Shown: positions 11,109-22,988, counted from the stretch's first letter. The stretch: DNA of 64,000 nucleotides from Achaetomiella virescens (GCA_031001845.1 JARNGD010000142.1:32961-96960), one strand, 5' to 3'. A program made the numbers and translations. The notes: generated from the sequence alone by a model not told the origin.

Positions 11109-11847
11109 TGTGTCGGGCTCTTCCCAAAGCACAATCTGCTGCTGAGAATATGCGACCGGCTCGCTGGGATTTCGAGGTCAGGTTGTCGAAGTGAGGGTGG
11201 GTGAATGCAAGGTGCTCGTGGAGAGTGACTTGAAGGTGTGCCTCGCAGGGAGCAAAAGAATTTGGAGGGGCAAACCGCCTTGGCGCGGGTTTAACTAAAT
11301 TACCGCCCCACATCCAACATTAGGAGCTGCGGACCCACTTTCCCGGCAACACCACCCACGCATAACACGCTGTGACCATCTACACAAGCCGAACCGAGAG
11401 AATTCAACGGTGTATACACATATACTCCTACAGAGTACGAGTACCGTACATGGATACACTTCCGCTATGCACACACAAAGTTCCCGTCCCCGCTCGCTGC
11501 TATCAGGAAAATTCGACAAGTAGCATTAAGATTAAACGAATGTGCGCAACAGGAACTGGAAAAAGCCCATCGACAGTAGTAGACAAAAGAAACGGGAAAG
11601 ATGAAAAGAGAGAGATCAAGAGACGATAAGGGAAAGGGAAAGGGAAAGGGAAAGGGAAAGGGAAAGGGAAAGGGAAAGAGAAAGAAAGAAAAGGTATCAC
11701 TCATCACAGTCAACCAGCAGCCGCTCGCTCGCGCCATCAACAGCAAACAAACAGACCGCCTGCTTTCCTCCCCACTCCACCATCATCGCCATCGATGTAG
11801 ACCGTCCCCTTCGTGGGGCGTTTGCCAAAAGCGCTCAGCTTGAGAGC
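11109..11847. other. Intergenic with promoter of DPH3 and 3' region of EDE1
   Basis: About 740 bp without a supported gene. Its only notable content is the GGGAAA hexamer array listed separately. Confidence 0.5.
11629..11682. repeat. GGGAAA hexanucleotide tandem repeat
   Basis: About eight to nine head-to-tail copies of GGGAAA, decaying into GAGAAAGAAAG. It is not the fungal telomere repeat (TTAGGG). It lies just downstream of the EDE1 stop codon (read on the minus strand as TTTCCC), so it is probably a microsatellite in the 3' region. Confidence 0.85.
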
Positions 11848-14800
11848 TCAGGAGTGACTGGCCAGATAATTTGCCGCCCTACAAAAAGAAACCGCATCAG
11901 TCAGCCATCCGTCACAACAAAGGGACAAGGAGAGCCAAAGTCTCCACGATAATGCCAAAGGCAGGGAGCGGTAGGTCAAAGTGCCATCCCAAAACCACAT
12001 GCCTCTGTCCTCCCCTTCTCTCCCCGCTTCCCACCCTCTTGTTCCCACCGCGACTATCACCAGCACCAGGGAGGGAATCATAGCTTACCCTCTCCAAGTT
12101 ATAATCATACTTCTCAGCGCCCGCGAGCGCCTCCTTCCGCGGGTAGCCCATGCTTGTCAGATTCTTCAGTATAGGATCATCGTGCTCTCCCTCCTCCGTC
12201 AGCGCCCTGCCAGGGGCATTCGGCCTGGCCTGCTCACTTCCCCCGACTCCCGTCCCGCTTGCCAAGGAATGCGACGACGCAGTCGGCGTTAGCCGACTCC
12301 AGCCCGGCGAACAGGGCATCCCAGTCGTGGCTCTCTGCCGTCTGCGCCTTCACCCCTCCACTGGTATTGTTCCCACTGGTCCCCTTCTCCGCGGCCCCTG
12401 AGCAGCAGCACCAACGGTGCTCCCCGCCTGGCGACGCTCCTGAGAGCGAGGCAAAGTCAAAGCTGCTTTCCGTCCCAAAATGTTGACTGTTGCCCCCGGT
12501 GTGGTTGTGCGCCGATTCGCTCTTAGGCTGGCTCGGCGGCGGGCTGCTGCCGCCGTCGAAGACGGGATTGAAGTCGTCGAGGCCCGAGCGGGAGATTGTC
12601 GCGAAGTCGTCGTCTGCAGGCCTTCCTTTGCGTCCTCCAGGCCTTCGAAGTCATCATCGAGGTCGTCGAAGGGGGCGGGCGATTTTGAAGTGGGGGGCGC
12701 AGTGGCCGCGGTGGCCGGGCGGCTGGCTGTGTTGTTGTTGGCAGTGCTGGTAGTGGCGGTGGGGTGAGATGAGCCAAAGATGTCGTCTACGTTGGAGGAG
12801 CTGAGGTTGGTGAGGTTGGTGGTTGAGGGAGCAGTGGCGGCGGGTGCGGGTTTGTCGCTATTGATTGAGAGGTGTCAGCTTCGACACGTGCACCAAAACA
12901 ACAAGACACAAAGAAAAAGTCAGTAAATATCATGCGTACCTCGCGGGAGTCTCAGCCGCAGCCGCAGCCGCAGCCGGCCCTCCCTCCGGCGCAGCACTCT
13001 TCGCCATCACGGGCGACGCGGCCCTCGACTCAATGCTCTTCTCAGCGGGCTTCGACGCCGGCGAGGCCGGTGCAAAGTCGTCATCAAACCCACCCCGCTC
13101 GCTCTCAGAGTCGGAGTCGTCATCGCGCTCCAGCTCCGAGATGGGGGGAACTCGGTGTTGAAGGTAACAAAGGCCTTGGACGTGTCGGCGTTCGACGTCG
13201 TCGCAGCCTAGCCTGCTTGAAGCTGGCAAACGCCGATTCAAAATCCTCCTTGGCCTTGTCCTGGTCGACGGCAAACGGGTCTGGGGCGTTGCCGGTGGCG
13301 GGGCGATTGTTGGACTCCTCCGAGATGGAGCCAAACGCAGGCTTGCTCTCGGGGGCTGAGGCGACGGATCCAGAACCGGAGGCAAGGCTCTGCCCAGTCT
13401 TGACCGGCTCCATCGGCGAGGCGATGGACTGCGCGTCCTGGTTGGTCTCACGGCTCAGGGGAGGTGAGACCTGGCGGGAGGTGCTGAGCGATTCGGCCGC
13501 ATCAACAAAGTGCGGGAAGCCAGAGTTCGACCGCCCGGCTTCCGCAAGAGTCGTCGGTTCAGGAACCTGGCGGCTCACATTAGGGCTCGTCGACGCCGGC
13601 GTGGCAAATGAGCCGACGCTCCCCGTCGAAGCACCAGTGTTCTGCTTAAAGATAGCAGCCGCGGCAGGAGGGGGGGCGTGCCAGGATGGCTGCTGGCCGC
13701 CGCCGGGCCTGGGCCAAACACGTCGTCAAAAGCCTTATCAGTAAACGACCTAATCTGCGGGGAAAAGGTCGCCGTGATATCCGTGCTGCCGGTCCGCCTG
13801 AAGAACGGATTATTAGCGCTGGCGGTGGACAGCGCGGGACTGGCGACCTGGGCCGGGGGCGGCGAGTTGCTGGCGCTGATCTGGCGGGCGAGCTCCTCGT
13901 TGCTTCTAGTGAGGTCGTCGACCTCGCCCTTAAGCCTGTCGCGTTCGCCCTCGTTGGTGGCCAGCTGCTTCTTATTAATCGCAACAAGCCCCTTCTGCTG
14001 ACGGGCCTCAGACTTCAGCTTCTCGATCTGCGGTTTCAGCTGCGCGATCTCGGCGTTCACCGTCCGGATCTTCTCCTTAAGGTTTGCATTTTCCTGCTGA
14101 TCGGCCTGCAGAGCCGTCGCGATCTGGCGGTGCTGGTTCTGCAGGTCTTGGTAGCTGGCATCAATCATGGCATACTCCGCCTGCAGCTTCTTCGTCTCGT
14201 TCTTGGACGCGGTCAGCTGCGTCTCCAGGGACCGCACATCCTGCGCCTCTTTCTCGTACATGGCGCGAAGCTGCGCAAGTCGCTGCTCAAAGTTCTTCTT
14301 CTGGATGCTCGACTGACTCAGCTCGTTCTGGGTAGCCGTGCGCTGCGCCTGGACGTCCTGCACCTGCTTCGTAAGGGAGCCGATCTGGTTCGACAGGTTG
14401 GCGAGCTCTGTAGTCTCGCTGTTCAGGTTCTTGCTCACTTCCGGCTCGGTGTCCCCCAGAAGGTCGTCCTCGATAGCGACAGGTTTGGCCGTGGCGGAGG
14501 CGTTAGAGCCGCCAGTAGCCTGCGCAGTGAGGCCGCGCCCGAACGACGACGACGGCACGAACGGCTTGAATGTCGACGTCGAAGGCGATGGTCTCGCGGG
14601 CGAAGATGGCACCGGCGGGCTGATGCTGGTCCCGAACGGATCACCACCTGCAGACCCGCCGGTTGCGACAGACACCTGAGCGGGCGCGGGCGGGTGCGGA
14701 TCATCCAGCCCAAACAAGTCATCCAGCGCAGACGGCTTAGGCTGCAGTGGTTGCGGGCGCGGCGGGGGCTCGAACGCCGAAGTCGCCGTCGGCGGACGAA

Positions 14801-16117
14801 CCTGCTGGCGCATGCTTGGCGGGATCAAGTTCGGGGGCAGCGTCGCCGGCAGGGGTGCCGTCTTGCTCCTCTGTTGCCTAATAAGATACATAGCAACCGC
14901 GAACTCGTCCCTTGTCAGGCGGCCGGCGCCGAATTGATATCCGCAAGGTCCCAGATCTGGGCGAGGGCCTCCTCCGGGAGGTTCGACTGGCTGAAGAAGG
15001 CACGGCCTCCTCGCCCGAGATGAAACCCCGCTTGTTCTTGTCAAGTTCATTCATACATGGTCGAACCGCGCCTTGTCCGCCGGGGTGACCAACCATCTCC
15101 CGTCGTCTGCGCCACTATCGGCGGCCGCCCAAGCGGGCTACCCGTCCGCATCTGCTGCAGCGGCCCTTGCCCGGTCAGCTGCCTCGGGACAGCCGAGATG
15201 GGCGGCGCCGCTGTCGTCGGAGACTGCTGCCTCGGAATGCTCGCACCAACCGGAGCACGCCGAGTCGCCGCCTCATATAGAGCCGCAGGCAAAATATTAG
15301 GCAGGCCGCGCAAAGCCCCGGTCTTGATTGACGTGAGCAGATGCATGGCAATCACAAACTCGGTCTGCACCAAGGCGCCACGCTGCTCGGTATCCGCCAG
15401 CATCCAGATGCGGCCCAGTACCTCGTTCGGCAGGCCCGACTTCTCAAATATCTGCTTGGCGGCCTCACCGGGGAGCATGTTGCCGTTTTGTAGCGTCTGC
15501 CTCTCAAACAGGCTCGAGTACTGGGCGACCTTTTCGGGGGTGAGAGGCGGGATGCGGATGGGGCCGGGAGCGCCGGTTCCCTGAGCCTGCAGCGCAGCGG
15601 GGGGGGGGGGGCGCGGGAGTCGGTGTGAAGCCGTCGAACTTGGGAAGGGGTCCTGGTTGAAGCGCCAGCAGCTCAGCGGCCGGCTCCCGGCCGGCCTGCG
15701 CATGCCCGATAAGCCGCAGGACAATGCCGAAGCCGGCAGGTGTGAGGAAGCCGCGGTTCTCCTTGTCTGCAATCTGCCATATCTGCGATCCAGCTGTCAG
15801 CCTCCTTTTCTTCCAACCCAAAGCAACATTCGGCGACAGAACTAACCTCTCCAAAACCCTCGAATCCAATCTCGTCTTCTCAAAGAACTTGACAGCCACC
15901 TCGCCCGTCACAACCCCCACATTATCCGAGTCCGCGGCACGAAACAACTGTCCGTACACCCGCTTCTCCTCCGGGGTGAGGTTGAGATTGGGTGTCCCTG
16001 GAGCATCGCATCGCACTGTCAGCGTGCGTTGTCGCAAACGACGTCGGGCAGCGACATCCTGCTCCCGAATACAAGGAGGTCAGACTCACCCGCATCAACT
16101 GACGCTTCCGAAGCCAT
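11848..16117 (-). CDS. EDE1: EH-domain endocytic scaffold, Ede1/Eps15-like
   Basis: Early-arriving scaffold of clathrin-mediated endocytosis that binds NPF adaptors and ubiquitin. Order: MASEASVDA then TPNLNLTPEEKRVYGQLF (EH1, with IWQIADKENRGFLTPAGF); EH2 (EKVAQYSSLFERQTLQNG, IWMLADTEQRGALVQTEF); EH3 (NELDKNKRGFISGEEAV, LTRDEFAVAMYLIRQQ); a Pro-rich linker; a coiled coil of about 190 residues (ELANLSNQIGSLTKQV onward); DDVFGP-type acidic motifs; and a C-terminal UBA domain (HDDPILKNLTSMGYPR, ending RAANYLASHS). Introns lie near 16089..15998 (joining DAG to TPNLNL), within EH1, near 12952, and before the last exon. At least seven frame changes occur (about 15605 in a G13 run, 15055, 15027, 14930, 13673, 13207, 13145), consistent with missing bases. 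Exact ends of internal exons are approximate. Confidence 0.88.
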
Positions 16118-17639
16118 GGTGGGCACAATCCGCAGCTCCTCTATCGTCTCCAATCCCTAAACTCTCTACTCGCCGCGTGTTGCGATGGATGGATGGGGCG
16201 GATGGGATCGGTTGGGCTGGATAACACGCTGGGCACTTGCTGCCGTGTCTAATTTCCCGTCTGGGATCCGTCGACGTAATAAATCAAGGTGTCGATGAAA
16301 TAGACTAAATCTGCCTGTCTCGGGCGGAAACAGCACAGTCAAGTCACGCAAACGACCGACCAAGTCTCGAAGGTGGGGGGGAACAAGGAGGCATTGGTTG
16401 AAGTGTGAGGCTGGGATTGATTGCGACTGCTCGACTCCTTGGCTCCCTTTGGGTAACGACGGCAGGGACCAAACAGGGTGCAGGTGTGGGGATCAGGAAT
16501 TGCTTGGCGCAGGTCCGTGCACTGATTGGGGGTCTTGTACCCAACCACAGCTTGCTGCACTCCAAGCTGCAGAGCGCAGCCAACGGCGACTGGACCACGC
16601 CTCAGATCCCTCAGTTGTTGGTTTAGTTGACAGCTCGTGAGCGGTTCGCTCCTAGATACAGTGACGGATACCCACAACACCAAGACATATTAGCGAGAAT
16701 CGAACTCGGCGAACTGATCATGTTGTGTCTAAAGCCTGAAGTAACTTCTACGGGTTACTGCTAAACCAAGAGAAATGGGGGGGAGTGCGAGGGAGGCCAG
16801 CTCAATCGCAGGGAATGCGTGGGTGAAAAGGAACGACTATGGAGGCATCTTGGGCGCGTACCTCAACGCAGCCAACAGGTTAGGGAAAGAGGCCGACGAG
16901 GCCGTCACGCTGACTCGGCGGGGTGGCCTGGGTACTGCACCGCCAATGTCGGAGAATAGCAGTGCCCTTGTGTTGCCGCATCGCACCTCGCCGAAGTGCG
17001 ATGAGATGGCGATTCACTGTAAAGTTTGGAGTTTTCCGTCCGTCGCTTTCTCCTTCTCGAACTCCTCGTTCCAGCCCTCCTTCTGCTTCTTGACGAGCAG
17101 ATGAAATGGAAGATGGCACTCGGGGAAGGATGACTCGAACCAGTCATGGGTTGTGCGGCGAAGGCAGTTGGTCAGGACCTGTATATGAACTGCTGTCTTA
17201 TGGAGGGCTGCACATAAAGAAGGAGAGCATTCTGGTGTACACTATCGGCTATTGTAGCGGCTGCCTGGAGGATGGGAGTCCGGAAGCGAACCTGTTGGAC
17301 AGGTCAGAGAGAGAGTCACTCTCACAGAGAGCAGTGTCAGTAACGATATATGCGTACGATTAACTCGGAAAGGTCGTGCTGGGTTGGAGAAGCCCGGACT
17401 GAGTTCAGATGCCTGGGGGCCACCATGATGGAGGTGGGGACGGTTCACGAAGACGCTGGGGTCCCACCATTTCGAGACACTGGGCTCGGCCATTGCGACA
17501 GAGGGGATGCTGCTCGCTGCTGACAGTGAAATTGACTGATGTGATGTTGGGTTTGAGAGAGACTGGCTGAGGTACACACAGAGTTGAAGAAGGTCCTGCT
17601 GAGCAACATCCCGCCTCCACGCAGCTCACGCTTGTGTGA
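16118..17639. other. Intergenic, promoter side of EDE1
   Basis: About 1.5 kb with no supported gene. Open frames here lack motifs. A tRNA-like T-arm at about 16693-16709 (minus) is discussed in findings. Confidence 0.5.
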
Positions 17640-18011
17640 TTAGTTGGACGCCGCGAGTGTTTGCAGGGCACCGCGGATTATAGTGCGAATTTCAGATAGC
17701 GCCTCGGGTGTATCATTCCCCTCAGACTCCCGGGACTCGCTTGCCTTTTTCTTGAGCTGGATACACACCATTTCTCCCTGCTCCTCCTTTCTTATATTCC
17801 GAGTCTTTCCGAACGTGATGCCACCGTCAGCTTGTTGGCTTTCTGATGCACGTTTCGCAAGTTCCAGGTCAAAACAGCATAGGAGTATCATGGCATTTTG
17901 GGATCTGAATGGTTGGAGCTCTTCAAGATTTTCAGAATAGGTCACCGGTGACAGAATGGTCGAACTTGCCATCTCCACCAGAGACCGTCGTTCGGAAAAC
18001 CCTGGAATCAC
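17640..18011 (-). CDS. Hypothetical protein, 123 residues
   Basis: Single open frame beginning MIPGFSERRSLVEMASS and ending GALQTLAASN. The middle (QNAMILLCCFDLELAKRAS) is amphipathic, and the remainder is rich in Lys, Glu and Ser. No signal peptide or convincing membrane span. I do not recognise the family. It sits 3' of alpha-tubulin in the same orientation. It could be a fragment of a larger fungus-specific gene or a chance frame. Confidence 0.3.
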   Translation of the reverse strand: MIPGFSERRSLVEMASSTILSPVTYSENLEELQPFRSQNAMILLCCFDLELAKRASESQQADGGITFGKTRNIRKEEQGEMVCIQLKKKASESRESEGNDTPEALSEIRTIIRGALQTLAASN

Positions 18012-18273
18012 TGCCCAGCTCAGGACTGCGGCTGTTGTTTGTTGGCCAGCAATCTCTGGCTGCTTATTGTTGATTAAAATTGACTACACTTTCCGTCTAA
18101 CAGAGAAGATCACGGGCCCGCGCTTGCCAAGAATACCCATATCGTAGAGGACCATTGCCAACGGATGTCGCGGGTCAAGAGGGGTTAACAAAAGAGCTTG
18201 GTGTGACAGCTAGTCCACCGGGTACTCAAACCAAGTAGAATGCGAATCACTCTCGCCGCGCTAGCACACGAAC

Positions 18274-20082
18274 CTAGTACTCGGCCTCAACCTCGTCGCC
18301 CTCCATCGAGTCGGCAGCAACCTCCTCGTAGTCGCGCTCCAGAGCCGCAAGATCCTCGCGAGCCTCCGAGAACTCGCCCTCCTCCATACCCTCGCCGACG
18401 TACCAGTGCACGAAGGCGCGCTTCGAGTACATGAGGTCGAACTTGGACGACAGCGCGGACCACGCCTCGGCGATGGCAGGGTGTTGGAAAGCATGCACCT
18501 GCGACGGTATTAGGGAATGAAGTCAAGTCCGAGTAGTGACACGTGGGTACATACACAGCGCGGTTGACCTTGGCCAGGTCGCCGTTGGGCACCTGGTGGG
18601 GCGGCTGGTAGCAGATACCGAGCTTGAAGCCAGTCGGGCACCAGTCGACGAACTGGATGGTGCGCTTGGTCTTGAGCGTAGCGACGGCGGCGTGGGCATC
18701 GTTGGGTACGACGTCACCGCGGTACAGCAGGCAGGTGGCCATGTACTTGCCGTGACGGGGATCGCACTTGACCATCTGGTTGTTGGGCTCGAAGCAGGAC
18801 ATGGTCATCTCCTGGACCGAGTTGGCCTCGTGGGCGGCTTGGCCGCCGAGATGACCGGTGCGTACGCGACGAGCGGGAAGTGGATACGCGGGTAAGGCAC
18901 CAGGTTGGTCTGGAACTCGTTAAGATCGACGTTGAGCGAGCCGTCAAAGCGGAGCGACGCGGTGATGGACGAGACAACTGGGATGTGTCAGCATCATTTC
19001 AAACGTACAGACAATCATGAAGGCGTACCCTGAGCAATCAGGCGATTGAGGTTCTCGTAGTTGGGGCGCTCAAGACCCAGGTTGCGGCGGCATATGTCGT
19101 AGATGGCCTCATTGTCAACCATGAAGGAGCAGTCAGCGTGCTCCAGGGTGGTATGGGTGGTGAGAATCGAGTTGTACGGCTCGACGACCGAGGTGGCGGT
19201 CTGAGGAGCGGGGTACACGCAGAACTCGAGCTTGCTCTTCTTGCCGTAGTCCACCGACAGGCGCTCCATGAGCAGCGCACCGAAACCGGAACCGGTACCG
19301 CCGCCGAAAGAGTGGAAAACCAGGAAGCCTTGGAGACCACTGCAGTTGTCGGCGACCCGGCGAACCTTGTCGAGGACCTGGTCGATCAGCTCCTTGCCGA
19401 CCGTGTAGTGGCCACGGGCGTAGTTGTTCGGCATCCTCCTTGCCAGTGATCATGTGCTCGGGGTGGAAGAGGCGCGCGGTAGGCGCCGGTGCGGACCTCG
19501 TCGACGACGTTGGGCTCGAGATCGCAGTAGATGGTGCGCGGGACGTACTTGCCGTTGCCTAGACGAGATTAGTCAGCCAGGAAGGGTCTCTCATGATCTC
19601 CGTAACGTACCAGTCTCAGAGAAGAAGGTGCTGAAGCCGTGTCGGGGGGGGCGGCTTTGCGCTCCTCGGTGAGGTAGCCATCGGGCTGCGCGGTGGTTAG
19701 TAAATGAACCTGGAGGACGGAATGCAGCAATGACATACCTGGATGCCGTGCTCGAGGCAGTAGAGCTGCAACAGGTCAGCATCATCAACATCCGCATGAC
19801 AATCTCTGGTCCTAAGCTCGCGGACAGCGCGGTCAGGTCGAGCAGGATAAGCATACCTCCCAGCAGGAGTTGGCGATCTGGCAACCGGCCTGGCCGACTA
19901 GACGCAAACTAAGTCAGTACCGTGCCTCGTGGACCAGAACCCGGGTGCGGAGCTGCAGGTCTGCGTTGTGGTCCAAACATCACCAGATGCGGTGAGCAGC
20001 GACTCGCGCGCCACCCCAACAGGAAAAAATACTCCAGCGGCATTTCCTTCGACGTACCGTTCAAGCTGATAATCTCACGCAT
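18274..20082 (-). CDS. TUB1: Alpha-tubulin
   Basis: Alpha subunit of the microtubule heterodimer. Seven exons with matching phases: 20082-20058 (MREIISLNG), 19897-19857 (VGQAGCQIANSCWE), 19765-19739 (LYCLEHGIQ), 19685-19611, 19558-19029, 18977-18555, 18498-18274. Visible landmarks are the GTP-binding FGGGTGSGFGALLMERL, RPNYENLNRLIAQ, SITASLRFDGSLNVDLNEF, QFVDWCPTGFKLGICYQPP and the acidic tail ending VEAEY (terminal Tyr, as in detyrosinatable tubulins). Five indels break the frame: ~19641, ~19471, ~19430, ~18839 and ~18480. Each lies inside a near-invariant motif (for example one base lost in NTTAIAEAW), and the frame recovers at once. A functional gene is certain in a living fungus unless a second copy exists, so I treat these as sequence errors. 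Confidence 0.95.
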
Positions 20083-20863
20083 CTTGGTAATAAGGACGGT
20101 GACGGGTGCAAACTCTGGTGGATGGGAAAGTAAGCTGGCGGAAAGGCGATGGTCGGGCCCAAGAGACGGCGACTTGCAGACTGGCGGAGAGTGGAAAATT
20201 GAGGTTCAGCGGGAGCCTGAAGTCGGCTTTGGGTAAACGCTGGTGGGGAAATTTGATTGTTGACAGTAGCGTTCCCGATTCAGGCAAGCGCGACGTGCTC
20301 CACCGCGCTTTATCAGCGAATCGTGCCCTTCGCGCAGCACAGGCAGGTGCTCGCGTCAGGCCCTGATCCGTGCGTCACTGTGAAACCTGGCGCCAGACTG
20401 CTGGGATCACCAAGAATGTGCAGATTTGCTGTTGCATATCCAGACTCGCAGCGGATCACCGACGTCTCGAGGTCACAGATACGCCAGTCCGCAGTGATTT
20501 TCGTGTCAAAATGCGCTGTACCACATTCAATAGCCAACTGCCCTGAGGCATATTCCCAGCTCACACAAAAAGAAAGGGGTCACACCCTGCCGCTGCGATG
20601 ATTTGTCAATCTCAATATGGCCCCATAAATTGCATTGGGCGAGTGGGATGATCCGCCACCAGCTGTCCTTGCACCCACAGGGGATGGAGCGTCTCTGGAA
20701 CTTCCACATAGCTTTTGTGAGTGTCCTGGCACTTACCAAAGTCAAGATACCAATCCTTGGACTATCTCTTTCCCAAGCTCTACCGAAAAGGATATCAACC
20801 AAGCAACCATGGAGACAGCTTAACTCGAAGCCAAGGGCAAGGCGGCAACATCTCCTGCCTCGC
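20083..20863. other. Promoter of alpha-tubulin and 3' region of the BTB gene
   Basis: About 780 bp lacking a supported gene; the two flanking genes point the same way (minus). No repeats noticed. Confidence 0.5.
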
Positions 20864-22508
20864 CTAACTTGCCAGGAACGACCTCTGCGAATTCCTGGCC
20901 CGCTCCGAGCTGAAGGCATCCAGCTTAACAGCTACCAACGCACACTCTATCGGCGCCTTGCCGTTCTTAGTCCCCTGGATCTTCAACCGCCACTGCCCCG
21001 TCTTGACAATCCACTCCTCCGGCCCGCCATTGCTGTCCACCCTCTTCCTCTTCCTCGACGTCAACTCCGTATCCGTGCTACCCCAGACGCCCCCTCCTCC
21101 TCCACCTCCGGCGTCCACGGCTTCCCATTCAACATAACACTCGCTTGCGGATCCAACACAACCTTCACCAGCTCCTCGCTCAGGGGTGTATTCCCCGGCG
21201 AAGGGGAAGCTGGCACACCACCACCGCCGCCACCAAGAAGCAGCGCCGAACTCTGCGGCGTCCCACTCACCAACCCTAACTTCCCCGCAACAACCTCCAG
21301 CAATTTTCCCAGTCTCGCCCTCGTCTCCCCGAAAAACTCCGCCTGCACGGTCTCTCTCCCCTCTCACCACTGCCAGGCTTAAACCACAACCTCGTACTCT
21401 CCTCCCCAACCTCCACCACCAGCTCATACGCCTTCTCATCGACATACGGCCGCGCATAATTCACCCACCCCGCCATCGGATCCCCCACCGTGGGCTCCGC
21501 CCTCACACTAATCCCACTCTTCAGTATATCCTTAACCTCAGCACAATCTCCTCCCTTCCCTCGCAAGGTTAAACCCAATCTCGTGCGCAATCAACCTCTG
21601 CTCCAGCCCCTTAAAGTTGAAGTACCGACAATCCCTCAGCAGTTCGGCCCTGTGCGCCTCACTCCGTATAATTCACCGGATACCCCCTCAGCAGATGCAG
21701 CAGCTCCGCAAAGACCTCTGCACTCCGTCCGGGCACGGAGGGCGGGACGATAGGCGGCGGGCGGAGCAGCCCCTCGCGGTCGAGGCCGGGGAAGAGGTTG
21801 TCCGGGCTGGAGAAGATAGCCGCGAAGCCGAGGGTGAAGAAGTTGGGGGTGTTGCCGGCAGCCGAGGCGGAGGTGAAGAGGTCTCGCGGGATGCGGAACT
21901 CGCGGGTGCCAATGGTGGTGAAAATACATTTTCGTAGAGCTGGGAGACGAGTTTGGGGACTAAGCACGAGGAAGGTGGGTCAGGAAGGAGGTGTGAGAGA
22001 CGAGGGGGTAAAATGGCGGAGAGGTAAAGGCTCACGGCTGTAGAACTGGGCGTCGGCGAACAGGCGGACAAAGTGCGTTGCGTCGCGCGGCTGGACGTGA
22101 TAGCCCTGGAGATGTAGCGAGATGTCTCGGAAGGTGACCGGGTCGCGGTCGATGTAGAGGGTGCGGATGGCCGAGTTCATGTCCTCGCCCCTCTCTTCTG
22201 CCTGTTTCATCTGGCACTTGAAGTACTGGGAGAAATATGAGGGAGCTGCTCAGAGGTTAGTGGCGTTTCCCAGGTCTAGCTGGCTGCTCAGAAGCTCATG
22301 AGCATCATCCCAGCATGGACACTTAGTCCACGTGTAGGGGAAGCGTACCATCCGATGAGATTGATGCACCGGAAAGCTTGAACAGCTCAGATCCGATCTG
22401 TATTGGGAAAACGCGCTCATGTGGGAGGATATTGGGGATGCGGTGGACGTGCGCCGACGAGTCGGGCTCGAAGGACCCGTATTCCTGTCCACCATTGGCG
22501 TTGGCCAT
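20864..22508 (-). CDS. BTB/POZ domain protein
   Basis: Fungal BTB/POZ protein resembling the yeast YLR108C/YDR132C group; probably a protein-interaction or Cullin-3 adaptor factor, though targets are unknown. Exon 1 reads MANANGGQEYGSF then VFPIQIGSELFKLSGASIS; introns follow at about 22454 (phase 1, gtacgc..gag) and about 22037 (gtgagc..tag). The BTB core continues APSYFSQYFKCQ, LYIDRDPVTFRDISLHLQGY and ATHFVRLFADAQFYS. A second BTB-like segment has FRIPRDLFTSASAAGNTPNF and ELLHLLRGYPVNY. The C-terminal part includes RPYVDEKAYELVVEVG and ends RNSQRSFLAS. At least six frame changes (about 21928, 21655, 21555, 21535, 21375, 21105) each fit a single missing base. Orientation and family are sure; the fine structure between 21100 and 21930 is reconstructed by eye. 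Confidence 0.82.
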
Positions 22509-22902
22509 GGCTCAGGGTGGTAGTTTTCGACGTGTTTGGACCAATCTCATCAGGTAGACCGCTTCAGGTTCGCAAACCACCCTGTCGTCCCTCAATTCCT
22601 TCCCAGTTCCGTCCTCTGAGGTGATCTTTGGTCGTCTCGAATTGGGAACTTGGGGATTCACCCTGATGACGGGATCAGTCAGCATCAGCCAGCTGCCAGT
22701 TCGAATTGGCGGGCAGAAGGCAACTTTCGACAGGTGGCTAGAACAAGGGTGAGTGACGAAGGACAGAGCCCCACCTTGGAATTGCCGCGCTTGGGCCACA
22801 TCTGATGCTGGTGGGTTATGATATGACCACCTGGGCTCTCTTCTTGATGTTGAAAGGGCTTCAAGGTTCCAACCGAAGAGCAAAAAACAAAGCTAAACAA
22901 GC

Positions 22903-22988
22903 TGCGCGATCCGAGATTCGAACTCGGGTCTCTCGCTTTTCCAGGTGATGATGGGAAGCGAAAATTCTAACCACTGAACTAACCGCGC
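22903..22988 (-). tRNA. tRNA-Gly(CCC) with a short intron
   Basis: Complete cloverleaf on the minus strand. The acceptor GCGCGGT pairs with ATCGCGC; D-arm GTTC..GAAT; anticodon stem TTCGC/GCGAG; loop TTCCCA, so anticodon CCC; variable loop AGAC; T-arm CCGAG-TTCGAAT-CTCGG; discriminator A. A 14-base intron sits one base 3' of the anticodon, the standard position for nuclear tRNA introns removed by the tRNA-splicing endonuclease. The internal A and B boxes are intact. Confidence 0.93.

Noticed and set aside
11629..11682. Possible internal telomere repeat
   Set aside because: The unit is GGGAAA, not TTAGGG, so it is a simple microsatellite.
13686..15023. A 445-codon plus-strand open frame opposite EDE1
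   Set aside because: Arg/Leu-rich translation typical of antisense to a coiled-coil gene; the minus strand has EH domains, coiled coil and UBA.
17100..17160. A GACTCGAACCAGTC motif resembling a tRNA T-arm
   Set aside because: Stem pairing is wrong for a seven-base T-loop and no other tRNA arms surround it.
18274..20082. Programmed ribosomal frameshifting as the cause of gene breaks
   Set aside because: Five shifts in one tubulin gene with no slippery heptamer or shared context, and similar breaks in unrelated genes, fit sequence error far better.
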